A stretch of DNA of 64,000 nucleotides, taken from contig CAJHNH020004678.1 of the NCBI GenBank assembly GCA_905116865.2, positions 115,639 to 179,638 on the forward strand. Reading direction: 5' to 3'. The position numbers were made by a program, and so were the translations under genes. The DNA comes from Candidula unifasciata (lineage: Eukaryota; Mollusca; Gastropoda; Stylommatophora; Geomitridae). The notes under the pieces were generated by a model, which saw only the letters and a list, made by a program, of their open reading frames with translations, had not been told where the DNA came from and did no database searches. This document shows, piece after piece, positions 36,100-46,477 of this stretch; the stretch's first letter is position 1; each line of letters begins with the position of its first letter.

Positions 36100-36955
36100 T
36101 GTGGCGGGTAACTTCGCTTTAACTAGCGAATGCACTATGTGCACTTTACAGAGGGAACTACAAACAGTGAAACATCATAAAGTCTTATAGTAACCCCAGC
36201 CTTGCTGGTTAAATGAGAGGATTCGGGGTTTGCCCACATCTTATTCCCTACTGTAATTAATTGTATATTTAAATGTATTAAAGTTATACTAGCTTTTGTT
36301 CACTGACACACTTACAGTTAAAATGAAACTTCAGAAAACTGTAAGAACATTAAAACTACATTTATTAGGATTTTCAATTCAATATAAATTCAAATGATAA
36401 CTAAATGGCTGTGGATATAAAATTATGTATTGGGAAAGCAACAGATGTTCCCACTTAGCTGTAGCTTATGTCAGCTTCTGGCTAAACCTCGGTGACACAT
36501 CAGGCAGGCCGAATCTTCCAGTCCAGTCCAGACAATCGGCATCTGCAGCTAAGCTTAGGATTTACTTTTGTAGCTCCCACCTGTAAGTACCATCTGGAAC
36601 CCTGGCAGGGAATTCAAACAGAAAATTGGACCACAGGCGGACTAACAACTTTAGTCTGAACCGGTCAATTTCTGAATTGAAAAGGGAACAGGAAGTCCTT
36701 AAAAAGGGAGGAAGTAACTCTTCAGTACCCCTTGACTAACTCATCATCTCATTCGCCCTTTTAACTTTTAACTATTTAATTATAATTTTGCTACAATAAA
36801 GCATTAAGAAAAAGGTAAGGAAATTTCTTAATTAATCCAGTGTTATTATGCTAATTAAAAGCAATAGGAAAATGTTTAGAACTTTGGTAATAATATTATC
36901 TAAACAAAGCACTTTTTAAAAGGACAGAAACAGCTGTCCAGACCAGCTCGTCACA
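36100..36955 (-). repeat. LTR (left on the plus strand)
   Basis: 856 bp, TG...CA ends with a short inverted terminus (TGTGGCG / CGTCACA). By eye it differs from the other LTR by five substitutions, all in the first 210 bp, and two compensating 1-bp indels (CTAACTC/CTACTC near 36737, and a T-run near 36915). Identity is about 99%, so the insertion is recent. AATAAA signals occur on both strands inside it, so they do not settle orientation. Confidence 0.95.
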
Positions 36956-37063
36956 TATGCCCAACGAAGATAAGTTTGATATTTACACATCAAACTTAAA
37001 CTGTCCTGGATACTGTTTCTGCTACCTACAATCCACCTGCTAAATTATCCCCTAATTAATCCG

Positions 37064-37556
37064 CTATGGGATCTCAATAAGAACAAAAAATTTCTCCTTA
37101 ACAACTGACTGGGATTTGTAGCCCCGTCCCAGCGGATATGACCGACTGCGACTAACATACCAAAGTCTTTTCCCAGAGAAAGTCAAGGCGGACTGTCCGC
37201 TTCTCTGAATAGAAACAATCTTAAAGAAAAGATGGCATGAAGGAAAGGTCACTTCAATGTTCAAAATACCTGTCTGAGTGCGTCTTATCCATGAAACTAT
37301 CTGGGAGGATTTACATGGAAGAAAAGGTAAGCGCTGCTTACGACAGTGTACCGACCCTACAGTCTCAACCGTAGACTGGGTCTTGTGGGTTTCATCTGAA
37401 GATGAAGTAAAGGAAGGGTTCTTCTTCCTCTTGGCTGCACTGGCACAGACTGAAGTTTCTGGCCTGGTTGCAGAGGATTTGGCATAAGCCTTACCAGCTT
37501 TAGGGTTGGGATCATTAATGGTCCTAACTAAACTGGCAAAGACCTGAGCTTAAGGA
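37064..37556 (-). pseudogene. out-of-frame continuation of the LTR-element ORF
   Basis: Directly after the 471-codon ORF ends, a different minus-strand frame is open for about 165 codons without a start codon at its beginning. It is Lys/Arg/Ser-rich, with a KRKKNPSFTSSSDE stretch. The switch lies near 37530-37556. Either a 1-base mutation broke a longer ORF, or the element uses frameshifting. A mutation is simpler because no slippery heptamer is obvious. I recognise no protease or zinc-knuckle motif. Confidence 0.6.
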
Positions 37557-38943
37557 GTTTACTCTTTAAGATGTTCTCAGTAGACCTAGTTAGCTTTTTA
37601 GCAGTCTGCCTAGCTATCGGTCTAGTCTTGGTGAAACACACAACTATTTTCAGAAGAGGTGTCCACAAAAGCTTTGGTTGGCTCATCTTGGATTGGACCA
37701 AGATGCGAGACTTTTGGTCTCTCATGACCTGCTTATTTGCAGTCGTTGGGTTGTCAAAGTTGTGCTTGCACTTGGTTCTGAGGGGACACAACAACATACC
37801 CTGAGATCTCAGTGGCTTATCAGAAGCATGAGACTCATTTTCTTGGTAGTCAAAGTTGTGCTGGCCCTTGATTCTGAGGGGACACAACAACATACCTTGA
37901 GACCTCAAGGACTTATCTAAGGCCTGAGACTCTTTTTCCCTAACTTGTAAGCAGGACTGAGATGCATTTTTGCTTCTCTCAGTAAAATCTAGGATATCAC
38001 TCGACTTACTGGAAAAATCTATGTCTTTAACTAGCACATGACTTTCTACTGACTGCGTGTGAGAATAAGTAGTGGGAGCATGGACATAAACAGACTCCGC
38101 TTTACAAGATACTATCTGCAGCGTGGAGCTGAAGTCTTCTGTCTCGCCACCTACCTTCTTCAAAGTTTCCTTGCTGTGCAAGCTTCTAGATACAATAATA
38201 TTATCTAAAATGGGGTTGGTTTTGGGAATAACACTTTTTATTTCTGCCAAGGAATGACCATCTTGACAGAAATCACCACCCTGAGTTAACTCAAGTTTTG
38301 TGGTAGCTAGCCCACTAGTGGTCACTGCAGTTGCAGGCTCACTAGTTTTGATCTCTTGACAGCTGCCAAGGATCTCACATTCTCTACCAGGGTTTTCATT
38401 TCCAGATTCTGGTGGGGTAAGGGATCTTTCTTCAATTACTGATGTACAGTGACTGATACTTGTACTTGGAAATGCATTTTTGGCTGACATGGAAGTGTCT
38501 GGCTTTTTGGTTGTGAACATCCATAACTCTCGGGAAGGCTCGCCAGCAAAGGCTTTCTGGTTCCACTGAGCATGTTCAACAGCCTCTTTAAAACCTCTAG
38601 CTAGTGCATGCTGTTCCATTTGGACACATTCCAGTTGCCACTCCCAATCTTCCTTGACCTTCTCTGCAACACACTCTAGCAGTTTAATACCTGTGAATTT
38701 GCAAGCCTGACCCATTTCTATACTTCTAAAAAACCAATCTATAGAATCTACTTCCCTCCCTTGGACACCTACATTAGCTTCTAGTTGAGATTTGGCATTC
38801 AACAAATCAGAGACATATATATCTAGCTCAGCCCCACTCAAACCTGCCTCATGAGCAGCAAAGTCTGAGATGGTCTTGCCCAATAGAGAATGATATGCTG
38901 CCATCTCGGTTAAGCTGTAGTGACCCTTACAAGGAGTTTGCAA
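37528..38943 (-). CDS. uncharacterised ORF of the LTR element, possibly Gag-like
   Basis: 471 codons from an ATG about 610 bp inside the LTR that is 5' on the minus strand. This is the position expected for gag. Residues 1-150 are acidic and probably helical (WFFRSIEMGQACKF, then EKVKEDWEWQLECVQMEQHA). The middle is Ser/Thr/Glu-rich and low in hydrophobics. Residues about 345-410 hold a 32-residue tandem duplication around LRSQGMLLCPLR (96-bp spacing on DNA). The C-terminus is Lys/Arg-rich and would suit nucleic-acid binding. I see no CCHC knuckle, aspartic protease or RT motif. A Gag-like role is inferred from position only. It continues in another frame beyond 37528. Confidence 0.65.
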   Translation of the reverse strand: MQTPCKGHYSLTEMAAYHSLLGKTISDFAAHEAGLSGAELDIYVSDLLNAKSQLEANVGVQGREVDSIDWFFRSIEMGQACKFTGIKLLECVAEKVKEDWEWQLECVQMEQHALARGFKEAVEHAQWNQKAFAGEPSRELWMFTTKKPDTSMSAKNAFPSTSISHCTSVIEERSLTPPESGNENPGRECEILGSCQEIKTSEPATAVTTSGLATTKLELTQGGDFCQDGHSLAEIKSVIPKTNPILDNIIVSRSLHSKETLKKVGGETEDFSSTLQIVSCKAESVYVHAPTTYSHTQSVESHVLVKDIDFSSKSSDILDFTERSKNASQSCLQVREKESQALDKSLRSQGMLLCPLRIKGQHNFDYQENESHASDKPLRSQGMLLCPLRTKCKHNFDNPTTANKQVMRDQKSRILVQSKMSQPKLLWTPLLKIVVCFTKTRPIARQTAKKLTRSTENILKSKLLKLRSLPV

Positions 38944-39556
38944 ATTATCACCTATGATTGCTGCTGAAATTATAGAGTACTAGACAAGACTCAGAAAATT
39001 AGGTCAACAGAGGGTTAGTAAGCAAATCACATATGCATCAATCAAATAATCAATCACATAATCAAAAAAAATAGCAATGCAATTGTCAATCCATTTTAAC
39101 AAATCCTTAACCTTATGGGCAACCATTATTTTTGGGATTTAAAATTGTCCTAGCCAATTATATATTTGGATTTCCTAAAGTCAGTGAACATGTAAACTAT
39201 TTGTAAATTTCAGTTACATAATTACCCAAGTTAATTTTTGCTAATTTTAACAGGCAAACTAGTAACTAATGACTCTGAGCTCCCAGTGTCCTTTAAGTAT
39301 ATGCCATAAAATAAATCAAAGATGGCTAAACACTTAAACACAAAATATAAAAAAAAAATATGCTGTTGTCTAGAGGTAAACCAGGAACAATATCAAGACA
39401 AGAAAACATATATAATGTAGATTTCAGTCCTATTATTCACTTTGTGGTGTTAGGTTATAAACCCGGAGAACGCCTCACTTTGTGAGTGAGGTGACAAGTT
39501 CCGAGACGAGAATCCCACTTTGTGAGTGAGTGAATTCCGAGACGAGATTCCCACTT

Positions 39557-40412
39557 TGTGGCGGGTAACTTCGCTTTAACTAGCGAATGCACTATGTGCA
39601 CTTTACAGAGGGAACTAAAAACAGTGAAACATCATAAAGTCCTATAGTAACCCCAGCCTTGCTGGTTAAATGAGAGGATTCGGGGTTTGCCCACATCTTA
39701 TTTCCTACTGTAATTAATTGTATATTTAAATGTATTAAAGTTTTACTAGCTTTTGTTCATTGACACACTTACAGTTAAAATGAAACTTCAGAAAACTGTA
39801 AGAACATTAAAACTACATTTATTAGGATTTTCAATTCAATATAAATTCAAATGATAACTAAATGGCTGTGGATATAAAATTATGTATTGGGAAAGCAACA
39901 GATGTTCCCACTTAGCTGTAGCTTATGTCAGCTTCTGGCTAAACCTCGGTGACACATCAGGCAGGCCGAATCTTCCAGTCCAGTCCAGACAATCGGCATC
40001 TGCAGCTAAGCTTAGGATTTACTTTTGTAGCTCCCACCTGTAAGTACCATCTGGAACCCTGGCAGGGAATTCAAACAGAAAATTGGACCACAGGCGGACT
40101 AACAACTTTAGTCTGAACCGGTCAATTTCTGAATTGAAAAGGGAACAGGAAGTCCTTAAAAAGGGAGGAAGTAACTCTTCAGTACCCCTTGACTACTCAT
40201 CATCTCATTCGCCCTTTTAACTTTTAACTATTTAATTATAATTTTGCTACAATAAAGCATTAAGAAAAAGGTAAGGAAATTTCTTAATTAATCCAGTGTT
40301 ATTATGCTAATTAAAAGCAATAGGAAAATGTTTAGAACTTTGGTAATAATATTATCTAAACAAAGCACTTTTTTAAAAGGACAGAAACAGCTGTCCAGAC
40401 CAGCTCGTCACA
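39557..40412 (-). repeat. LTR (right on the plus strand; 5' if the minus strand is coding)
   Basis: Same length and ends as the other LTR. The interior sequence adjacent to it on the minus strand starts AAGTGGGAATCTCGTCTCGG. This is short of a classic primer-binding site, although AAGTGGGA is also found in tRNA-Leu-primed elements, so I leave the primer open. Next to it, 39475-39556 holds two copies of a CACTTTGTGAGTGAG...GAGACGAGA motif. Confidence 0.95.
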
Positions 40413-40640
40413 AGCGTCCAGAGAATATGTTGGACAAGTAAGATCGCTAATGACAAACTAAGGAGGAGCGAAAGGGAGAATAGGTTGGACAAGTAAGATC
40501 GCTAATGACAAACTAAGGAGGAGCGTCCAGAGAATATGTTGGACAAGTAAGATCGCTAGTGAAAAAACTGAGGAGGAGCGTCAAGAGAATAATGTTGGAC
40601 AAGCAAGATCGCTAATAAAAAACTGAGGAGGAAAACAAAA
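40413..40640. repeat. 54-bp minisatellite, right part after the LTR element
   Basis: About four units of the same family as 35440-36099, starting exactly at the target duplication AGCGT. The second unit has a GAAAGGGAG variant, and the last two show extra bases and AATAAAAAAC variants. The array then decays into ordinary sequence. Confidence 0.94.
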
Positions 40641-41174
40641 TGTCCACCATTGGGACTAGCTTATAGTTTGTAGTTTGAACAATGGATCAACATCATGGCA
40701 CACAGGTAGTAATCCATAACTGCTCCGTTCTTCTTCTAACTCAAGTCTGAGTCCAAAGAAGCTCAGCACACTGCACGGGCTCTGTAGCACCGGGGAGGAT
40801 CCTGAAAAACAGAGGGTAGATTTTTAACTCAAAAATTTTCCCAGGCAGCGCCGTTAGGCTACTTTTTTCCGATTTCAAACTGCCAAGTGATTTTTTTACG
40901 CAACAAATGCACACGGGCGTCCGATCTGACTACCCAGAGACCGGGGGAATAACCAGAAGTCCAAATTCACGTGAAAAAATCCCAGGACTTACCCTGGATT
41001 GAGCCTCTAGCACTCGAGGTGGCCACCATGCCTCGAGACCACGCATCACTGGGACAAGATAAATGGTTATGCCCAGACGATTAGCCAGGACTTCCTGTTG
41101 GAGTTGACAACCGGTGAGTAGAGCAGAACTGGTTGTCTAAGAGAGATTTCATTTGGCAGATTTATAGAACCAAG
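40641..41174. other. unique sequence, nothing recognised
   Basis: No gene recognised. A short piece (ATCAACATCATGGCACA, about 40689) recurs near 27438. The region leads into the array below through GGGTGCTGGTGGCGCAGTTG (41175). Confidence 0.5.
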
Positions 41175-41885
41175 GGGTGCTGGTGGCGCAGTTGGCAGGC
41201 TTGTCTACCAGTCATTAGGCGCAATAGTTGTCAAACTTGTCTACCGGTCATGTGGCGCAGTGGTTGTCAGACTTGTCTACCGGTCATGTGGCGCAGTAGT
41301 AGTCAAACTTGTTTACTGGTCATGTCACGCAGTGGTTGTCAGACTTGTCTACCGGTCATGTGGAGCAGTGGTTGTCAGACTTGTCTACTGGTCATGTCAC
41401 GCAGTGGTTGTCAGACTTGTCTACCGGTCATGTGGCGCAGTGGTTGTCAGACTTGTCTACCGGTCATGTGGCGCAGTGGTTGTCAGACTTGTCTTCCGGT
41501 CATGTGGCGCAGTGGTTGTCAGACTTGTCTACCGGTCATGTGACGCAGTGGTTGTCAGACTTGTCTACTGGTCATGTGGCGCAGTAGTTGTCAGACTTGT
41601 CTACCGGTCATGTGGCGCAGTGGTTGTCAGACTTGTCTACCGGTCATGTGGCGCAGTAGTTGTCAAATTTGTCTACTGGTCATGTGTCGCAGTGGTTGTC
41701 AGACTTGTCTACCAGTCATGTGGCGCAGTAGTTGTCAGACTTGTCTACCGGTCATGTGGCGCAGTAGTTGTCAGACTTGTCTACCGGTCATGTTGCGCAG
41801 TAGTTGTCAGACTTGTCTACCGGTCATGTGGCGCAGTAGTTGTCAGACTTGTCTACCGGTCATGTGGCGCAGTGGTCTTCAGGCT
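41175..41885 (+). repeat. 36-bp minisatellite whose unit is a tRNA-like (box A) half
   Basis: About 20 units containing GGCGCAGTGGTTGTCAGACT followed by TGTCTACCGGTCATGT. The first unit reads GGTGCTGGTGGCGCAGTTGG then CAGGCTTGTCTACCAGTC. This is the layout of the 5' half of a tRNA or tRNA-type SINE (acceptor strand, D-arm with box A TGGCGCAGTGG, anticodon stem). No box B is present, so the array repeats only the first half. The 12-codon unit leaves all three plus frames open, which is not evidence of coding. Confidence 0.93.
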
Positions 41886-44495
41886 GGTCTACCAATATGG
41901 CGATACTGATTTTGTTGTTGCTTTGTTTTGTTTTACATTTCTTTTGAAGTTTGAATATTTCCGACCACCGTGTCTGTTCTTTCTTTGAACACTGGTATTT
42001 ATTCTGAGCCAAAGTAGATCCCGGAGTCCTTCAGAAGTGACCAATTCCAATTCCAATTCGTCCAACAACAATTTCAAATTTGATCCTTCTTCAGCCGCCC
42101 GGAGGCCTGCTATATCGAGGAAGGTTCCTTTGCTGTCTTATGTGGTTTCCTTTTATTTGTGGTGTGTAGTCACACCTGATAAAACGGTTGTTTGCTTCCT
42201 TGCTGTGCTGCTTGTGGTCTTTTGTGGTCCAGATCTCTTTGTGATGGTATCTACGAGTATTAGCTGACTGTTGCTGGTGCTTGGCTTGCCTCGTGCTGGT
42301 CGCTGTGCTGGTGCCCTGTTGCTACTTGGTTGCCGTTCTGTAAGCTGCCGGAAAAAGCCAAACAAACATCGGTTCACGTCGTCATAAACAATGTTCCTTT
42401 TCAGGACAACCATGGCCGTCACAATCTGTTGTTGTGATTAGCCGGGGTTTTTTTTTTTTTCACGGAGAGTGGAGGAGTAGTGGAAGTAAGATAGGCTGCA
42501 AATGAGTGATCTAATTTGCTCTAATGTGATAGTTAGGTCGGGAGAATGAGAGCGACAGATAGATGGAGAGATGTAGCTTCTCGACGTTGTAACTTCTGGT
42601 GGGTTGAGATCCAGTGGCCTGAAATAAAACTAAAGGCATTGTTAACGTTCATATGATTTGGGGGTGGGGTGGCGTAAGAGAGTCTGGGATTTCCGAGTTC
42701 TGGTCCCCTTTGGTGCAATGTCTTCAGCGGTCTGCTTCAGAGCGTCGGGTGGCCTTTGGTGGTTTCCGTTGTCAACTTCTGCCTGAAAGAATGTTAATTA
42801 AAGATTTTGTAAACATTTAGGCCTTCACGCTGGTATTCGTCCTTAGGGCAGGGTCTGAAATAGGACTGAAAGGCATTGTTTTAAATACATGTGGTGTGGG
42901 GTTAGGGTGGCGTAAGTTAGACTGGAATTCCCTAGTGCTGGTCCCCTTTGGTGCAATGCCCTTGGCTAGCTGCTTCAGAGCGTCAGGTGGCCTTTGGTGG
43001 GTTCCGTTGTCTACTTCCTCCTGAAAATATACTAATTTAAGATTTGTGTTACAACTTTGGCATTTACGATGTTATTCGCCAGCGGACAGGTAGAGACAGT
43101 GGGAGTAGCATAGGTTTAGAGTGCTGGAATGCTTCAGAGGACATAAAGCGAGGTCGGAAGAGTGAGGGGGAGGGATAGTCTGTCCTGGCAGGTGCCGCTG
43201 GTGCTCGCAGGTTTTGATCAGGTCCCATCGGGTTGTACGGCTCTGGGTTTGAGGGATGGCCTCTCAGATCGCTTTCCCTGTTCTTGAAATAAACTGCTTG
43301 ACGAGTCGCTGAATCTGGTCCTCAGCGCTCACGCTGAGGCAGTTTTCGACCGTCATTGGTTTGTTTCTTGCTCTAAAGTGTAACACAAGTGACCAAATGA
43401 TTCTTCCGCTCTTGAAGTACATCAACTAATCAATCAGGTGCTGTCTTCACAATGAAAGCTGACTGCAATGTATCTCAAACACGGTCTGTTTTTCGCCCTT
43501 TAAGTACATTATCTTAGACTGCTGTTCGGCCATCTCTTGATGTTATTCTTTAACTTGACGCTGTCTGCCTCTTGCTCGCTTGTTTTCAATATATTTCTCC
43601 AGTAGGGTTTTTATTCTTTCTAGAGTGGTGTCTTTTGTAAAATTACTATAAAAGCTGGTCACTAAGCTCACAAAAATAGCAGAATACAACAATATATCGT
43701 AAGTAGATAGTAAAACCAGCTCGAATTGAAACATTCAGGAATATATAGAAGGGGTTTCAGTGGGTGATTGTATCTGGTCAAAGGGGTAGTTTACCCCCCA
43801 AAAAAAAAAAATCTTCTTATGGGAAAATCTTATTGTTTATTGTTTCCTATATGCCCCACGGCTTTTCATACATAGGAAGCATCAAAAACTTTTTTTATGC
43901 TTCATGAAGGTATCCTGAGATTATATTGGGAGGAAGCGGGGGGGGGGGGGGGGCATGTTCAGTGAACAGGCGACATGTAATGCGGTATGTGGTCTGTATC
44001 ATGCAAACCCCAGTTTCTTCACATGATAGATCCCCTGTTATAATATCAATTGAACAGAGCAGCTGATACGACTGTAGGTATTCGAATGGTCTCGCCGATA
44101 CACGCATACCGGACAATAGAAGGTAGTCCCATACACTGACGTTGGGATGTGAAGTATTAGGCCTTCAGATACTTCAAGTGCCGTGGGATGAGGTAGGTTC
44201 CTTCCTAGTCGCCTTTTCTTCCCATACAATTCTCGAACATTCTGGACACAGCTTGATCCATTTTTCGAGTGAGTTCTTATTGTCAGTTTCTAGATCCCTG
44301 ACACGGAGTGGCGCGCCTAGTTAATGGCGTCTGTAATGACCCCAAGACATGCCAGTGTCACATTAGGGCAGTCTGCCCCCAGAAGTGTTTAATTACAATG
44401 TTAATTCAACAACACGGCGCAAAATCTGTGTCCTTGATAAGCAGATGTCAATGAAGACAGCGAAGAGTTTTGTCTGTGGAGGTCGACTAACGATC

Positions 44496-44497
<2 letters not shown>
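41886..44497. other. unique sequence with an old local duplication
   Basis: No gene recognised; frames are under 90 codons. TCCCCTTTGGTGCAATG occurs at 42704-42720 and 42942-42958, within a diverged 238-bp tandem duplication (about 42610-42840 and 42850-43080). Outer blocks near 42480-42560 and 43095-43170 (GGTCGGRAGARTGAG) are also related. Homopolymers: A12 near 43800, G16 near 43939. Confidence 0.55.
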
Positions 44498-44568
<71 letters not shown>

Positions 44569-44695
44569 GGGGGGGTATATATATATATGTACACACACAT
44601 ACCCACATATATAATATATATATATATATATATATACACATATGTAGATATATGTATATATATTTATATATGTGGTATATACGCACATACACATA
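44498..44695. repeat. compound (TA)n/(TG)n microsatellite
   Basis: (TA)n at 44498-44551, then (TG)n and G7, then interleaved TATA and CACA tracts to about 44690. The Tyr/Ile-rich frames on both strands are artefacts. Confidence 0.95.
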
Positions 44696-44769
44696 TGTAA
44701 GCCTTTAAAAAGTCCTAAATATACCTATCCTATCATGGGAAAACTACAGAAGTGCATGTATCCTTTCCT

Positions 44770-46255
44770 ATTCTTCATCTTTGTGTTCGGCTTCGTATGC
44801 TCAGACCGGACCATCAGGTGTGTTGCCTCTATGAGCTCACATTTTAGCAGCAGGTTTTTCATGGTTCCCCATTGCTTGCTCTGCACACTTTGCTCTTGAG
44901 GCCAGGTGTCTTTTCAAAGTTAGAGTGGGCAGGTCTGCAGAATGTGCTCAGGTGTTTGTAGTCCTGTTTGACAGGCACACTGTGGGGACTGCAATCTTTA
45001 TTTTATGCATGTGGTAGTTGAGCCTGCAGTGTCCTGTTTGTAGACGAACAATTGTTGTATGTTACTTTCTGTTGAGTCTGCTGACGGGGTCTTGTGGATG
45101 TTTACTGTTAGTTTGTTCTCTCCACAATTCCTAATATTTTTCACCGATAAGTGTTTTTATTTCTGGTATTGATAATGAATGGGCGTGTTGTTTTCCTTTG
45201 CTCAATGTTTTGCAAGTCTGTCTGCTAACTCGTATCCTTGTATGCCGCAATGTGCCGAAATTTGAACGATTTGATTGTTTTCTCAGAGTGTTTACCTGGC
45301 GGGTCAGTTCTCTCTCCATATTGTGTCGTGGATCCCTCTGAGTCGCCTGGAGAACTGACATGCAGTCACAAAGTAAATATTTTTGCTGTTTTTAATTTTT
45401 TTTTTTCTCAAGCACTTTGGCTGAATCAATAATTGCTTGTTGCTCTGAAGTTTGTTGTTGAGTCTTCCGGAGGTGCATGACGTTTCTACTGTGGCCCTAT
45501 CTTGCAGCAAGATGACCGATCCAGCTCCTTTGTTTTTTTTTTACCTGCTCTCTCCAATGATTCATCGGTGTATACGTGTTAGGTTTTGGGTAAGAGTTGT
45601 AGACATTTTCAAGTGTCTTTGCATGCAGTACTGGGTCACATTCTTCAGCCTTTTGTCTATGCCTGGAATTGTTGTTGTGACTGTATAGTTAGGCTGTAGG
45701 TCTATGCTGTATGCCTGGATCATTTCCCATGTTGAATGATCTTTAGAAATTAAGTCACACTGTTTTTTGCGTAGTACAGTTTTGATAGATGGTGAAAGCT
45801 TGGTCTTTTCTGTCGCTTTTTAATTACCTTGTTTTCTCTTCTGTGCACGGGGTTGTTATTCGTGCGTTTAAATGTTTCTCTTAAGGTAAGCACCTTATTT
45901 TCCCTTCGAAGGCTCAAAGCTCTGTAGGCCCCAAAAGTTGCCTCCAGCTCATTGATTGGTGTGTTTTGCATACCTCCAGTGATGATTCTGAGACCAGTGT
46001 TCTGTATGTTGTCCAGTTTGTGTAGGTTTGATCTGTCTGCAGTAAAGTATGCTCCCATGCCCTTCTCCAGTTTTGGTCGTACGTATCAGGGTACGAAGTA
46101 GACGTAGTGTATAGGGGTTTATAGCAAAGGTGAATGGACGTCGCTTTTTGCAACAAAGCCTGGCATAGGATATCACAACGTCTAGTGGGAAAATGGAGGT
46201 GGAGGCAGTCACTGCTGCCTGCCGCTGGCTTGAGAATCAGCTTTACACACATGCC
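44770..46255 (-). mobile_element. LINE with RNase H region, degenerate, minus strand
   Basis: From high to low coordinates, a post-RT connecting segment comes first (about 46250-45745): GAYFTADRSNLHKLDNIQNT, then GLRIITGGMQNTPINELEA. A decayed RNase H region follows (about 45740-45130), with a DCMSVLQA-like core near 45360. Next is a C-terminal Cys-Cys-His-Cys segment (CACQTG...TPEHILQTC, about 44990-44925). This is the standard 3' architecture of I/Jockey-group LINEs that carry RNase H. Reading frames are broken in many places. A related copy is at 55665-56270. Confidence 0.8.
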
Positions 46256-46261
46256 GTGATT

Positions 46262-46477
46262 GTTACAGACTTATAGAGTGGCAGGCATCACTTCACAGGT
46301 CCCGGGTAGTTAGTATCCTTTGGATATTCTCTCCAGGTTCTGCACCACTTGGTAGTGAATTTATGTTTGACGCGCTAGACGTTGTGAGGGTCTTCTGGGA
46401 GCGAGTGAACAGTGCGGAGGCGAAAATAGATAAGTAAGGTCTGCGCTGCTGGGAGTTACTAGGGGATCTGGCCGACG
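46262..46477 (+). mobile_element. LINE RNase H 3' fragment, left half of a split copy
   Basis: It aligns with 56560-56830 (shared GGCAGGCATCACTTCACAGG-like start, CCTTTGGATATTYTCTCCA, and GAGTTACYAGGGGATCTGGC). Part of the RNase H codons is deleted here. Its continuation (ATACAATCAGACAGT...) is found 1.5 kb downstream at 47973-48112, after another LINE. Non-functional. Confidence 0.75.

Larger units (their letters stand above)
36100..40412 (-). mobile_element. LTR retrotransposon, 4313 bp, non-autonomous, inserted in the 54-bp array
   Basis: Two 856-bp direct repeats (36100-36955, 39557-40412) begin TGTGGCGGG and end CGTCACA. They flank a 2.6-kb interior and are bordered by the 5-bp duplication AGCGT (36095-36099 and 40413-40417). 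The duplicated target lies inside an array unit (GGAGG-AGCGT-CCAGAG), and joining the two flanks restores a perfect unit. The only long interior frame is on the minus strand, which I take as the coding strand. No reverse transcriptase, integrase or protease motif is visible, and the interior is too short to hold a pol. It must have been mobilised in trans. Confidence 0.95.

Noticed and set aside
36100..40412. Endogenous retrovirus with env or pol
   Set aside because: No RT, integrase, protease or envelope-like sequence; the interior is 2.6 kb with one Gag-like-position ORF.
44385..44708. Tyr/Ile-rich short proteins
   Set aside because: They lie across (TA)n/(TG)n microsatellite on both strands.
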